Assembly (NCBI RefSeq): GCF_014633365.1
Contig: NC_068346.1
Location: 12,979,030 to 13,043,029 of the forward strand
Origin: Diospyros lotus
Taxonomy: Eukaryota; Streptophyta; Magnoliopsida; Ericales; Ebenaceae
DNA: 64,000 nucleotides
Direction: 5' to 3'
Shown: positions 1-13,228 of the stretch, one piece after another
Layout: every line of letters starts with the position of its first letter
Position numbering within the stretch: the stretch's first letter is position 1
Program-made: the position numbers and the translations under genes
The notes under the pieces: generated by a model
Database searches by the model: none
The model's input: the letters and a program-made list of their open reading frames with translations, nothing else
What the model was told of the DNA's origin: nothing

Positions 1-1700
1 CAAAACAAACTAGAGTATAAAGCCCCAAATACCCGAGCAACACATGCACTCAAACTCAATCTCACTCCCAAACAATAAAGCCCCAAGTGATACACACTTA
101 CTAGGGACGAGATCCGAAATACCTTGTGTCTTCTTCTTGGTTCTTATTAACAGAAAGTGCCTTCGATCTTCCTCATTCTGTTCTTGCGCGTTGCCTCTGT
201 TCGTGCCTTCTATTTGCCTTCATACTCCTTGCCTTTCATTTGCCCTAAAACAACTATATATATACACGGGCCAATGGATACATAATAGAAATTATGGGCT
301 TAACATAAACATGAGCTTGGGCTTCAATTAACAGCCCACAATGAAATCGGCCCATATTATATTATATATCCAACCTACTTTATTTATATACATATACACA
401 AATTTAAATGAAATAAACCCACATGAAATACAAATGTAATACAAATAAAATACATCAATATATTTTGAATCACAAATATTAACACTTAGGTCAAATCCTC
501 AAGATTCAGCCAACCATGGTGGCAGTGCAAGTTGCCCAGCAAGTTTTAGATTTTTCTAAAATTACATTTTTTGCCCGTCAATTTGTTAAATTCTAATTTA
601 TCCTTATTTTGTTGTCCCTCTACCTTTGATATGTCAGACTTATGACTTTTATTCATTATGCTTAAACCCACTACAATTTAAGTTATCATTTAAGCCTAAA
701 AAATTTCTAGGAATTACGTAAAAGCTCTCAATAATTTTAAAAAAATTACACTAAAACCCCTTATACTTTGAAAAATTGCATCATATAAAACTTCTTGACA
801 AATTGCCCAAAATAGCCTCAAATCAATACAAATTTACCATTAGACTCCCTTTATTTATTTGAAGTGACAAATCATAATTTTTTAATTTATCTTAAAAATT
901 TGAGATATTATAAACCTTGTGACATGAAATTTATTTATAAGTTCATCTTATAGATAAAGAGTCATTAATCATCACTCTTGAGACCAAACAAAAGTGACAA
1001 CAAACTTAGTTAGAAGAGCTAGAGCAAGTCAAGTTTCAGTCACAAACTATGATTTCTAGTGTCGATAAGTCAACCATGCACTAAGATAGTATCCAAATTT
1101 TTGTAAAAGCTAAAGTAATATTAGGAATCATGATTGATAACAATGTTATTATTTATGTGTCATATTTTTATTGGAAGAGGTATTAAGTAAAGAAAATAAT
1201 AACACATGATTTTCTTAGTCTCATTCAATAAGGAGATGCTACATAATTAATGATATCGTCATCAATCATAATTTATAATATTATTTTAATATATATTAAG
1301 TGTGAATACAAATTTACAACCTTTTAACATACAAAGTAACATTATTTACGCTTATTGCCCAAGAAGGATAACCGGGCATCTTCAGCAACTTAAGAAGGAT
1401 GAACGAGCTGCCCGTGACAACTGGCTCTCAGATTCCTTACGGAGCATATTTGCTCCCATTTCCATTTTATTGTATTTAATTCTTTCGGTGCTTCCACCAC
1501 CAGGAATTGAATTACTATTACCAAACGAGAAAGTGGAAAAGGAAGAAAGAGATAACAGAAGTAGAGGATCCTGATGGGTCCCACCTCTGATCGGTGCACC
1601 TGCCCGCACATGAGTCCTCCTGCCACTGGTACAACCGAACCGTTCCTTGGTAATAAATGTTATTTAGTTTATCAAATTAAGTAACTAATCTGATTCGTTG
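1..1700. other. Intergenic DNA upstream of the membrane-protein gene
   Basis: AT-rich sequence without a convincing coding region. The short open frames here show no recognisable domain or plausible splice sites. The only structure I see is one copy of a dispersed repeat at about 541-920, listed separately. Confidence 0.5.
541..920 (+). repeat. Dispersed repeat, copy 1
   Basis: This stretch matches 63358-63750 in the same orientation, with many substitutions and small indels. Shared landmarks are 'attacatttt..gcccgtcaa / attacatttatgtccctcaa', 'ttaaattctaattta', 'gcttaaacccactacaattta / accaagacccacaacagctta', and 'cttgacaaatt'. No open frame, TIR or LTR-like terminus is apparent. The wording resembles anonymous plant repeats often seen near genes. 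I cannot assign it to a class. Confidence 0.55.
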
Positions 1701-1739
1701 AGTTTAATCCATCCATACAGTGGGATCAGGCAGGCCCGT

Positions 1740-2548
1740 CACGTCACGTCTTGCCTTGCCGCTTCTGTTTCTGTGACTCTGAGATCCGAAATTCCCATAA
1801 AGGGCTTCCAGCTTCACTCGAATTACCGTCGGCCCTTCTCCCCAAAACCGCTGTTTCCATCTAGAAAAACAAAACGGAAAAAAAGGAGAATGAATGCTCT
1901 GGAAATGGTAATTCCCTCCGACGCTAGTGGCAATCTGGTAAATGGGAATTTGGTAGGAGGATTAACAAATCCGCCGGATTCATTGACTGGGAAGGGACGC
2001 GGCGCTGATTTAACGAGGAAGCAAATCTGACTATATTAATTGAATAATTGATTGATTGGTGAAAAAGAAAAGAAAAAGCGAGAGTGAGTGAGAGGACAAA
2101 AAGTGGAAGTGGAATAGCACTTCAGCTTTGCTTCGTTCATTCATTCAATCACAGTGAGGCGGTGAGGTCGTTCATTCATTCACACACACCCGCCTTTTCC
2201 GTCTCCCCATCAAACCTCCATGTGACTCTCTCTCTCTCTCTCTCTCTCTCTACATATGCACATGAATATCTATCTATCTACATATATAGTGTTGGCCATA
2301 TGTGTTCATGCGAAATGCTTTCTCCCTCCCATATAGATGCATGTAGTTGAAATGGTACCAAGTCTCTGGTGTCTAGCCTAGGATCTCTTCTGCTCCTTTG
2401 CACCCTTTTCCTCCTATCTATGTGTATGTATCATAATGGGTTTATTGCTTTCTCTCTCTAGGTGTAGAAGTAGAAGGAGCCAAATCTTGGGATGGAATCC
2501 CTTCAACTGCGGTTGTGGCTCTGAGATTCGCAGAGAAGCCCCGCGCAG
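1740..2548 (+). promoter_or_regulatory. Putative promoter and 5' leader of the membrane-protein gene
   Basis: This is the region before the start codon at 2549. It contains a doubled TGACG/CGTCA-type core (cacgtcacgtc near 1739-1749), a pyrimidine-rich leader, and a (TC)n tract at about 2226-2251. 'ctctctctag' ending at 2460 could be a splice acceptor of a 5'-UTR intron, but no donor can be fixed by eye. The transcription start is unknown. Confidence 0.35.
2226..2251. repeat. (TC)n microsatellite in the 5' leader
   Basis: An uninterrupted run of about thirteen TC dinucleotides follows 'gtgac', about 300 bp before the start codon. Pyrimidine tracts of this kind are common in plant 5' leaders. 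Confidence 0.8.
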
Positions 2549-5500
2549 ATGAAGATCTTCTTTGTGACCCAGTTCGCCCTCTTCACTGCCGTTTCAACCT
2601 CTCTCTTTTCCATTTCAGCTGTCTCTCCTCTCAGAGATCCTCTCAAGCCCATCTTAGGTGAGTTTACGTGTGTTCCTGAAATGAGTATTGTTTTGTTGTT
2701 ATCTGAGGATGGTGACTTAAAATTGATCTGGTAGATTTTTAAGTAACGAGTTTTTCTTTGATTTCAAGTTTTACCGATAAGGGATTAAATGTATTGCTTG
2801 CTGAAATGGTTATCGTCTGGTCTGGTGCTTTTGCTTTATTGGAATCATGGAATTGTTTTCCTTGCCTTTTATGTTATAGTATGAGAATTAGGTTAGGTTG
2901 GCTTTTGATGGAAGAATTTGATTGGCAAGTCTTTCGTTGATTACAAGATTGAAAACTGATATATGCGTCATATGTATTATTGAATGGGTATTGCTTGGTG
3001 TTTTATGGAACAATGGTATTCGTTTCTCGGATTTTCTACTGCTAGAACTGATTTTGTAGTAATTGGGTTGTCTTTTATTTTGGCATTTTGTACGTAGGAG
3101 AGGGGAATTTGGGGGAATGGAAAGATGGCATCTTGAGTGCCACCGAGCAAGCTCTGGGCCCTGGTGGCAACCCCCCAGCAAGCACTCTTGTGTTAGCAGC
3201 GAATAGGACAAAGAGGGTGGACATTCTTCATGGGTTTAAAAGATATCGAGGTGGATGGGACATTGCCAATAAGCATTACTGGGCAGTAAGTGCTGTTTCC
3301 TCATCTTGAGATGGTAACTTGATTGGTCTGGTTATAGCTCTGTAGCAAAACTTAATTCTTGATTTATGGAGATGAAAATTCTGATACGATCTCAAAGTAT
3401 TTCCTCTGTAATGGTGAACTAACTTTAGTTTTCTATTGAATTAGAGGATCCAGGTTTGTTTTTGCCAAGTTCATGTCAATTGTAGGTCAGTACTGGGAAT
3501 AGAAACATTCTTGGAAAAACACAGCTCATAAACAGCATAGGTACTTACAAATTGCAGATTTTTTCTTAAAAGGGTCGGATTCAATTGTTTTTGGTGTCTC
3601 GGCTCCCTGATGTGTTTTGTTGTTGAGAAGGCCAATCATAGGATTTCCTATTGGAAAAATCAAAACATGTAGAAGGTCCTTCAGAGTTCCTGGAATTAAG
3701 AAATCGTGTCATTTAAAAAATTTTAAGAAGCATTTTGTCCAATAGGCTAATCACAATAAACAGAACCTTGTGAATGGATGCATATGAACTCAAAGAAATG
3801 TCTTGTGACCTGCTTAATAGTTTCATATGCATGGTACTCATGTACACGTGGACATTCTCTGCTGCTCGTTACCCAGTGTAACTTTTTTAATTAGAGATAG
3901 GAATTGGGACAGTTAATTAATATATTCTAATATCAAAATCAGATTGTTGAGATTAACAATTGGTGTTTTTTTTTTTCCCGAGTGAACTAGAATGCATGAA
4001 ACTCAACATAGTTGGAATAATCACATTTGTCGTTGCATTGACTGGTATCTTCATTCTCAAATCTTGTCTGTTACTAACAATTACAGTGACAGTTACATTT
4101 AGTTAAAGCCTTGGTATAAGAACCAACGAATGGGAATGATTTGATTATAGAAAAAGGGAATCCTAATGATATTGATATAACTCAAAAATACAAGCATTTG
4201 TGGAATCTCCAATTTTGGATTTTTTGGTGCTCAGGAAGATGGTAGTTTGATAGTGGTTAAGTTGCTTTGTTTTAAAAAATATACACTTCACTTAACACGA
4301 GACAGTTTCTGCAGTGAATATTGGCCTTGTCATCTAGCTCAATTTTGAGGTTGTGTCTAGGGAAGTTTAATTGTATTTGTAAAGATGGCAAGACTAGAGA
4401 CTTATTTTTCCTAGTTCTCTGTCCTTGGTTTGTGTCCTAGTATGCACAGCTCAAGCATTTATGTCTATGAAACAGCTAAAAAAAATTCTGCCCATCATTC
4501 TGACCACTTTTATCCATAGTCGGTTGGATTTACAGGTGCCTTCGGATTTATTTTGGCTGTGCTCTGGTTTGTTTGCTTTGGTGTGGCTCTTGTTGTACAT
4601 CATTGCTGTGGATGGAGAATAAAAGTCAAAGGGGAAGGATCAAGCTTATTGCAGAGAATATGTCTGATACTGCTTGTCGTCTTCACATGTGCTGCAGCGT
4701 ATTCATCTGAACTCCAAACTTCAAGCTAGTAGTACTATTATTCAATATTCATACCGGTTCATTATTGACTTTAATTCTTTGCAAATATCTTAATTCTTCC
4801 ATATCTGGTTTGACTGTTGTTTTTCAAAAAGCAATTTGGTAAGTGAATGTTACTGACATCCATGGGAATCAGTGTGGGTGCACTTAGCATGCATGTCCTT
4901 GTATACAAAACTGTATATGCTTGATAGCATACTCTGATGATGTTGGAGAAAGAAATAGTAGTGCTTTTGAAGGCGTAGGAATGAGATTCATATGGTTAGG
5001 GAATTATTTATGTTTTTGTTTTGATGTGGATTGGAGGGAGCAACCTTTAGACTCCTTTTTGTTTTTGTGATGATCTTCATTGTAAGTAGCCTTATAGGTT
5101 TGCCTCCCCATGAATGGTGCTCTTCTCATGTTAGTAATATTGCTAATGTTATTACTTAATAATTTTTTTGGTTCCCTTTATTTTCTCATGTTAGTGATAT
5201 TGTCACTTACGTTGTGAATTTCTTGAAGTTTATGTTTTCATAAAGATGCATATCTTCTCGGAATCTGGAACAGCTTTTAAAATTTTCCATTTCCATTCAA
5301 ATTTTCATATGGACACTGATTGTACATTCAGTTGTTATTTCCTTTCTTGAGGCATTCACGGCATCACCTCTGCTTGGCATTCCACTTGTCAAATGGAGAA
5401 TTTGGTGTCCCATGTGTCTTGCGTTTTTTTTTTTCTCCATGAGCCCAATGTATCTTTCACTGACACATGATCTTACACTGCCCAGGATTGGATGTATACT

Positions 5501-7782
5501 TCTCTCTGTTGGGCAGGATGATTTCCATGATGAAGCGATGCACACACTGAAGTTTGTTGTCAATCAATCTGACTATGCTGTTCAGACGCTGAGAAATGTC
5601 ACGGAGTATCTAATACTTGCAAAAAGTATTAATGTAACCCAGGTTTACCTTCCTTCAGATGTCAAAGATGAAATTGACAAGTTGAGTGTGGATCTAGACA
5701 CTGCAGCAGATACTCTGAGCGAGAAGACAAGTGAAAATTCCAAAAAAATAGAGAGAGTCTTCGACCTAGTGTAAAATTCATGAACTTAGTATTATTCTTT
5801 AGCTATTCCATCGAACCAATGGCACTGACAGGCAAAAAAAATATAAATGCAGGCGAACGTCGTTGATCACTGTTGCTGCATTGATGCTTGTTCTAACTCT
5901 TCTTGGTCTTTGTATGTATTGTTGGAAATCTGCATTGACCTTTTTTTTGCTAGTTGATTTTGCCATCTTGATTTGATATCTCTTGGCTATTTTGATCTTG
6001 AACATTATTGCTTTTTCATTGCAGTACTATCCCTCCTTGGGCACAAACATGCAATTCACATGTAAGATTTCTAGTTATTGGTAGATTTCTTCCACTTTTA
6101 TAGAGCGAACAATGTTTTCCTTGTGGGATATTCCTCCATAATTCAGTATCTGATTTTACCTTCAATTTGATGCAGATTCATTTTTAGTGGATGGCTTCTC
6201 GTGGTGGTCACATTCATTCTTTGTGGCACTTTTGTAATACTCAACAAGTAAGGTTCTTAACGATATATATTCCTTACTATGCTTCCAACTTTCCTTCCCC
6301 TGTGGTAATACCTCTATTAAATGGACCAGAAAAGACAGTTTTCTTTTTCAAACTGTCCTACTCCTGCAATATGTTAATGTTTTTATGGTAAAAGGATGGT
6401 ACAAGATTATTTACCCCCCAAATCTATATGGGATGCTTCAATGGTGCCTTGGAAGGTGTAATTTCTTTACAGCCGCATCAACAGTTGGTTTTACATATCT
6501 GGATTCTCTGTTGACCTTATGCTAAAGCCAGTTATCTTTTCATTACTAAGCTGTGGATTTTCATTCAATTTTCTTATCTTTCTAGATCTGCCATTGCTCA
6601 TTTCCCTTTTTTCTGGCAATTGTTTCCAAAACTATTTAGTTTATTATTCTAATTTGTGATGGACAATACAAATCATCATAGAATAAGCTAAGCCAATGTA
6701 CTGACTGGACATTACAAATTATGATCTGTTTCAGTGCAATTTCTGATACTTGTATGGCTATGGGAGAATGGGTAGATAATCCCCATGCAGAGACTGCTCT
6801 TAGCAACATCCTTCCATGTGTTGATGAGAGAACCACAAATCGGACTCTTATTCAGAGTAAACAAGTCACCGTGGATATAGTAAATATTGTCAACCAATTC
6901 ATATACACCTTTGCAAACACAAACCCGCCTCCACAGGCCTACCCTTATTACTACAACCAGTCCGGGCCTTTGATGTCACCACTTTGTTATCCATACGACA
7001 ATCAACTACAAGCTCGCCAGTGCACACCCTTGGAGGTGTCTATGACTAATGCATCTCTGGTACGTGGTCTTTTCTTATGATTTATTTTTATCATTGCTCT
7101 ATTTTTAGGTATACTAGTGTTCATGTAGAGATTTTTGAAACTGTTCAACTTGGTCTTGATCTTAAGATCGATGGAGATGAACTGCTGTTTTTCTTATACG
7201 TTGAAAATGGAAGTCTTGTAAATTTAATTTCAATGCCTTGTTAAGATCTTGGATCGGAGATTGGCTTCACCGTGAGCTTGTTTAAGAGATCAAGGTGTAA
7301 CTTCAAAATGAGCTATATATAACTTGTCGAATATACTTTTACAGGTCTGGCAGGATTTCATTTGCACAGGATCACCATCTGGTTTGTGCACTAGCGTTGG
7401 GAGGGTGACGACAGACATGTACACGCAGATGGTGGCAGCTGTTAACATAAGCATTGCCCTTCAGCTCTATGCTCCACCGTTGCTAAGTCTCCAGGATTGC
7501 AATTTTGTACGTGACACCTTCAGGAACATCACCTCGTCTCACTGCCCTCCCCTGCAGCACCATCTGCAAACAGTAAATGCTGGACTGGCCATAATCTCGG
7601 TAGGACTCATGCTGTGTCTCGCCCTCTGGTTACTCTATGCAAACCGCCCCCGAAGGGAGGAAGTGTTTGCGAACATATCGTCCCAAATAAAAGGCAGCTG
7701 CAGCTACAAGAACAGCTGCAAGAGCAGCAGCAACCTTGATGCATCGTCGAGGAGCACAACTCCTTCAAGGAGTGCAGTCTAG
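2549..7782 (+). CDS. Multi-pass membrane protein, tweety-like/DDB_G0292058-like family (9 exons, 563 aa)
   Basis: The exons I place are 2549-2657, 3098-3285, 4520-4698, 5486-5770, 5853-5911, 6025-6061, 6176-6247, 6735-7059 and 7345-7782. All introns are GT..AG, every junction keeps frame, and the total is 1692 nt (563 codons plus stop). The protein starts with a likely signal peptide (residues 1-25). It then has hydrophobic segments at about 101-124, 138-162, 255-283, 286-309 and 497-517, with two extracytoplasmic loops rich in Cys and NxS/T sites between them. The C-terminal tail is Ser/Lys-rich. A conserved-looking block RVDILHGFKRYRGGWDI lies in the first loop. It resembles uncharacterised Arabidopsis proteins such as At2g12400 and At2g25270, recalled from memory. 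Tweety relatives in animals are anion-channel-like, but a function in plants is not established. The start is chosen because it opens the signal peptide and fits the family length of about 540-560 aa. Confidence 0.9.
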
Positions 7783-8700
7783 CGTAGAAAACGAATATAG
7801 AGATTTAGATTTGTGGGTTTACTTCAACCTGAGCAAGGAACCAAGGTGGGGCGAAGCGCCATTTTGAGTTCTGGGCAGCTAGTAGTGTTAACAAATTATC
7901 CGGTTTCTGGTTGATCATCTTGTATAGTAAAAGATAAGCAGTTCTCTTGGTCTCTATATATTGTCAATTTTTAAGTTGTGCTGGCTCCATCTATGTTAGA
8001 ATTTAGAGAACTGAACTTCTCTACTTCGAGATGGTTGCAGCTTTGGCATTGGCGTTGGCTTGGCATTAAGATTGATTGGATTGGTGGTATTCATAACCGT
8101 TGATATTGTTTCTTCAACCATATATACGCTAACTGCTTTAGTAAAGAGAATTATTATCGACCATTATCTTGCCTTATCATTCTCAAAACGTTTCCGTCTT
8201 CACTTCCTGGAACATGGCAAAATCTCAGGACTCCCTGGTATTTGCATAATGCCTTAACTAAGGCAAAAGGGTGACCAGATAAGTGAAAGTTAAAACAGCG
8301 TGGCCAGCATGTTATCTATTGTAGAATGTAGAAACTCTCTTGAAGAGACGTTTTACTAGATCGTTCTAAGATCATTTTTGTCATTTATAAAATGTTGGAT
8401 CATTAACTTAATGTGTGTCAAATGTAAGTATAGTAAAGAAAAGATAAAATTAAATATATAAAAAAGTACAAGACCATATATATTTTATAAGGTTGAAGTG
8501 ATAGTTATTAAAAATAAGAAGTATTTGGATATATGAAAAGATTATTGAAAGAAGTTTATGGTAATTTTGGGCTAGCACAATCAAATCAAATAAAAAAAAA
8601 AAATACATTCTCAACCTTAATTTCAATAAGACCAACACACAATAGTATACGCATAATTGACCGTCAATATAACATATCAAACAAATTGGAGATGTTACAT
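7783..8700. other. 3' UTR and intergenic spacer
   Basis: About 200 bp after the stop at 7782 are likely 3' UTR, but I cannot fix a poly(A) site. The rest is AT-rich and contains no convincing gene. The 3' LTR expected for the minus-strand copia remnant that begins at about 8702 was looked for here and not found. Confidence 0.45.
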
Positions 8701-8701
8701 G

Positions 8702-9690
8702 ATTTTACCAATACTTAGAAGTGTAAGGCAACTTTTAAACTTTGTTAATGAAAGTATCTTATTTCTCATATTTGAAAGATTATGTTCTGAGAGAATTTTC
8801 TCAAGTCTAATAATATCTTGAGACACAATATCACATATAAAGTGAAATATAACATCAATGTGCTTAGTGCATTAGTGAAAAATAGGGTTCTTACACAAAT
8901 AGATTGTAGATTGGCTATCTGAATAGACAATCATATTTTTACTTAAAACACATAGGTAAATCCTTAAACCATAAATCTTCTTTGATAACTTTCATGGCAA
9001 CAATGTATTCAGATTCGGTGGTAGAAAGAGCAACAATATGTTGGAGTTGAGACACTTCCAACTAATGCAAGAATCACACAAAATGAACACATAGGAAAAA
9101 GTAGATTTCTTATTTTCTCTATTACTCGCATAATCAAGATCAATAAAACTCTTAAGTTTCACACTAATAGTATAATGTTTATAGACTAAGCCAATATTAT
9201 AAGTACCCCTCAGATATTTAAGCAACCATTTCAAAGCTTCCCAATGATTGAGATCGGGATCGGGATTTGTCATAAACCTGCTGAGAGTAGCATGAGCTAA
9301 ATCAGCTCTAGTACAAACTATTAAGTATATCACAAATCCAATAGCATTAGAATATGGAATTCTGCTCATATATTCCTTTTCTTCTTCGTTGGCAAGAGAT
9401 TAGTCTTTAGACAAAATGAAATGATTAGCAAGTGGTAACAAAACAAATTTGCAATCATGCATGACAAATCTATTAAAAACCTTTAACACATAAGATGATT
9501 GATGCAAAAACAATAATGAATTTGATCTATTTCTTTCAATTTCTATACCTAAGATTCGTCTAGCTATTCCTAGGTCTTTCATATCAAATTCATTACTTAA
9601 AGCAGTATTTATGCCATTAATCATCTTCACGTTAAGGCCAATTAGGAGCATATAATCAACATATAATAAAATAATAAAAGAAACACACAA
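8702..9690 (-). pseudogene. Copia reverse transcriptase C-terminus and RNase H remnant
   Basis: The segment 9690-9400 encodes the second half of a copia RT, with LLYVDYMLL (degenerate YVDD box) and FDMKDLGIARRILGIEI. The segment 9369-8992 continues with CTRADLAHA and HWEALKWLLKYLRGT, then the RNase H start with IDLDYA. Below 8992 the reading shifts, but the RNase H C-terminus and the terminal TKFKSCLTLLSIG block near 8710-8750 are still legible. The YVDD box reads YVDY, which would not support catalysis. Confidence 0.8.
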
Positions 9691-10170
9691 TCTTTATTAT
9701 GATGTTTGAAATATAAGCAATGATCAAATTCACTTCTTTTGAAACCAATTGAATGCACAAAAGAATCAAAACATTTGTACTATTGTTTAAGAGATTGTTT
9801 CAAACCACACAAAGATTTTTTCAAGAAGCACACAAAATTAGATTTCGTTTTATCTTCAAAACATTTAGGTTAAGCCATATAAATCTTTTTCATCGAGAAT
9901 ACCATGCAAAAAACCATTTTTCACATCAAGTTGTTCAAGTTTCTAGTGAAAATATGCAACCAATGTAAGTATGACACGTATAGTGGTATACTTAACAACA
10001 GGAGAAAAAATCTAATTATAATCAACCCCCTCCTTTTATGTAAACCCTTGAACTATTAATCTAACCTTAAATCTTATAGGTTCACTCTTACTCGTACCCT
10101 CTTTAACCTTATAAATCCATTTGCAACCTATAATGGATTTGTCTTTAGGTTTAGGCACTAACTCCCAAGA

Positions 10171-10939
10171 CTAGTTTTTAGAGAGGGAACTCATCTCTTC
10201 TTTCATTGCTTCTACCCACTCCTTAAAATGCTCACTTCTAATGGCCATATTATAGGTGTTTGGCTCTTTGTCAACTAGCTCTTGATAACTAGCACGTGTT
10301 AGGTCAAAATCAGATTCTAGCATTTGGGGTATTCTGTGAGGTCTCATTTCTTTATCTCGGGCTAATTGGTAGTCAAATAATGGTTGTTGGTTAATAAGGT
10401 GATCTTCTACTACTTCCTCTCTCCTCTCATCTAATATGGGTTGGCTTTGACTCTCCACCTTGCTTGAGGTGGTAGGAATATGGATACTCAATCTACTCAA
10501 CTCCTTTTGGGATTTCTTACTCTCATTTTCTTGTTGTTTTTCACTTTTTGATTTTAAACAAGGCATTTATGATCCCATTAAATGCGACATCCCTACTCAT
10601 AATAATTCTCACCCCCTTTTGTCTTCTATCCCAAAGTCTATAACCCTTAACTCCCTCTGGATAACTAAGAAAAACACATTTTCTAACTCTGGGTTCTAAT
10701 TTTCCCTCATTTTGATAAGAGAAAGCAACACAACCAAAAGTTTTGAGAAACGAATAATCAACATATTTACCATACCATTTTTCATGCGGAGTGTCACCAT
10801 TCAATGTAGCAGATGGAGTTATATTAATTAGATAACATGCAATCATGATAGCTTCACTCCTAAAAGATTTAGGTATTCCAAAACTAATCATCATGCTTCT
10901 CACCTTGTCAAGTATATTCCTATTCATCCTTTCAGCCAC
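10171..10939 (-). pseudogene. Copia integrase C-terminus and linker to RT
   Basis: The segment 10939-10541 begins AERMNRNILDKVRSM and includes PSATLNGDTPHEKWYGK and GCVAFSYQNEGKLEPRVRKCVFLSYPEG, read in pieces. These are hallmarks of the copia integrase core end and C-terminal domain. The segment 10566-10171 is the acidic linker before RT and ends EHFKEWVEAMKEEMSSL, the conserved start of the copia RT region. The two frames overlap, so at least one frameshift separates them. Confidence 0.8.
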
Positions 10940-11221
10940 CCCATTTTATTGGAAGGTGTAAGAAACATTCTTATGCCTAGTAATGCCACATTCTTTACAT
11001 AAATCATCAAAGTCAACATTGGAAAATTCAATATTGTTATCATTTCTAAGATATTTCACCTTTTTACTTGTCTAGGTTTCCACATGTATTTTTCAGTTTT
11101 TAAAACTCTTAAATGTTTCAAATTTATCTTTTAAAAGATACACCCAAACCTTTCTCGAATAATCATCAATGATGGATAAAAAATATCTATTCCCACCAGA
11201 TGTGGGGTTAGTAGTCGGTCT

Positions 11222-12796
11222 CTACAGGTCTGAATAAATATACTCTAAGACCCTTGTGGATCTATGCACATTAGATGAGAATGACAGTTTATGATATTTT
11301 TTAAGCACACCATGGTCACAAAATGGAAAGTTAGACACACAATCCTTCCCAAATACCCCCTTATCATTAAGAAGTTTAAGCCCTTTAACACTAACATGGG
11401 CTAATCTATTGTGCCATTTGTGTATGTCATCGGTGTTAATGGAAGCAATGTGGGAGCCTGAGTCACCCACTACTTTAGTTGTAGAAACATAGATACCATT
11501 TCTCCTAACCCCCTTACATACCACCATAGCTCTTTTAATCATTTTAAGCATGCAATTTTCAATTTTACCAATCAAGTCATTCTTTTCTAACTCATCTACT
11601 GAAATGAGATTCCTATCCATTTCGGGAATATACTCGACATCTTTCAATTTTAAAACATATCCAGTATCAAGTTTAATAGTGAAGTCCCCAATCCCAATGA
11701 CCTTATATGGAATGTTACTGTAGACAATAACATAACCGCCATCAAATTCGTGCATGTTTTCAAACCAATATTTTTGAGATGTTACATGAAATGATGCACC
11801 AGAGTCAAGAATCCATTTATGCACATGAGATTTAACAGTAACATTCAATTCAGTAGAGTTAGAATCTAAAAGCATATAAACATCACTCGGATCATATGAT
11901 GTGATCGCATTTGCCTCTTCTTTCTCTTTTCATTTCTCATTCTGTTTGTTTTTCTCAGCATAACAATCTTTAATGAAGTGCCTGGTCTTCCCATACCTAT
12001 AACACTTCTTATCCTTCCCTTGTGCCTTAGATTTAGATCTACTCCTCACTTTCTTTTTGCCACCTCTCTCCCAACTCCTCAACTAAGATATACCCCTTAA
12101 CATGTGAACCTCACCATTTTTTCTCTTATTTTCCAACTCCATCTCCTTACTTCTAAGTGAATCACTGACAATTTCAAGTATCAAAATGTCTCTCCCATAC
12201 TTGATAGCATTTTTAACCTTTTTGTAAGTATCAAAAATAACATTTAATAAGATGATTGCCTTATATTTTTCAATAACCTTTTCACCACAATTCGTGATGT
12301 CTTGTACAAGTTTGTTAAAAACATCTAAATCCTTGGAGGAGCCAATTTTAAAACTAACAAATTTTTCGAGTAAGAAAAGTTTATTAGGAGTATTTTTTGT
12401 CAAATATAAATCCTCTAACTTTTTCCAAGGATCTTTAATGGATTCAAGTTTACCAACTTTTCGTAAAATTGAGTCAGAGAGGTGAAAAATAATTGAAGTG
12501 TATGCAAGTTCATCAAATTATTTATTTTGTTCTGCAGTGCTAGATTCAACAAATTTGCCATCAATGACTTTTGAAATTTTTTGTTGAACAAGTATACACT
12601 TCATCTTTTGTTGCCACATAGAAAAATCACCCTTCCCGTTGAAAACCCCATCTCGAAATGACGTGTAGTCATGTTCACAAAGAAAATGCACAAACACAAA
12701 TATGCAACCAAAAGGATCAAAGAAAACACAAAGTTTCACACAATATCCTAGGTAGCAGATATGCAAAGACTCAACAAAGAAAAGGTATTCTAACAA
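11222..12796 (-). pseudogene. Copia gag, protease and GAG-pre-integrase remnant
   Basis: Gag fragments lie at 12796-12518 (FNGKGDFSMWQQKMKCIL) and 12403-12083. A zinc-knuckle region at about 12060-11940 is still legible as a Cys-rich stretch. The protease at 11875-11222 has the active-site motif LDSGASFHVTS and continues into HKWHNRLAHVS and FCDHGVLKKYHKLSF, the degraded His/Cys portion of the GAG-pre-integrase. Frame breaks separate all pieces. Confidence 0.78.
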
Positions 12797-13214
12797 TAAT
12801 ATAGCAACTAGAGAGTTAAATCAAATTCAATATGCAAATTTAAGATACTAAGCAAATAAATAAGCACAGATGAATCACGAAGAACTAAATCTTACAATGG
12901 TTACCCCACAACATCAGAAACAAAATTCTGATACTAGAGGATCAAATTTGTGTTGTCTCTGCCCTCCACACGCCACCTTTGGTTATCCATGTGTTTTCGC
13001 TAGTCAACGAGTGCAATGACGCATGTCATCAGGGAGAATACCCAAGGCTTACTGATCTTGAGTATGGGGTCCCTTTGCCACAACTCAGTCCCTGTAGAGA
13101 GAAATCAAGAAATTTCATATTTGGGTATGAAAACCCTAAGGGCAATCGATCCCAAGTTTTCTAACAGATTTCTGATCAAGGTTCAATCCTTGCACAACCC
13201 AGATGCTTAACAAG

Positions 13215-13226
13215 GCTCTGATACCA
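13215..13226 (-). other. Primer-binding site of the 8.7-13.2 kb copia element
   Basis: GCTCTGATACCA on the + strand is the complement of TGGTATCAGAGC, the 12-nt match to the 3' end of plant initiator tRNA-Met. It fixes the orientation (minus) and shows that the 5' LTR begins two bases to the right. Confidence 0.85.
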
Positions 13227-13228
13227 AT

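Larger units (their letters stand above)
8702..13226 (-). mobile_element. Degenerate Ty1/copia retrotransposon, minus strand
   Basis: Reading from 13226 down, the blocks are in copia order. The PBS at 13215-13226 is the exact complement of TGGTATCAGAGC. Gag remnants follow (about 12796-12083), then a protease motif WILDSGASFHVTS (near 11825), GAG-pre-integrase (HKWHNRLAHVSVKGL, about 11430), integrase C-terminal part (10939-10541), reverse transcriptase (10150-9400) and RNase H (9369-8702). The gene is broken by many stops and frameshifts. The 5' LTR lies at 13229 onward, and no 3' LTR is recognisable. It is an old, inactive copy. Confidence 0.88.

Noticed and set aside
1302..2350. Open frames upstream of the membrane-protein gene
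   Set aside because: They carry no domain, have no conserved look, and lie in promoter and leader DNA.
8270..8700. A 3' LTR for the copia remnant at 8702-13226
   Set aside because: No sequence matching TGTGAGCG and the following LTR could be found here. The end is probably lost or too diverged.
9753..9968. A plus-strand frame in the copia remnant
   Set aside because: It is the antisense of the degraded reverse transcriptase region.
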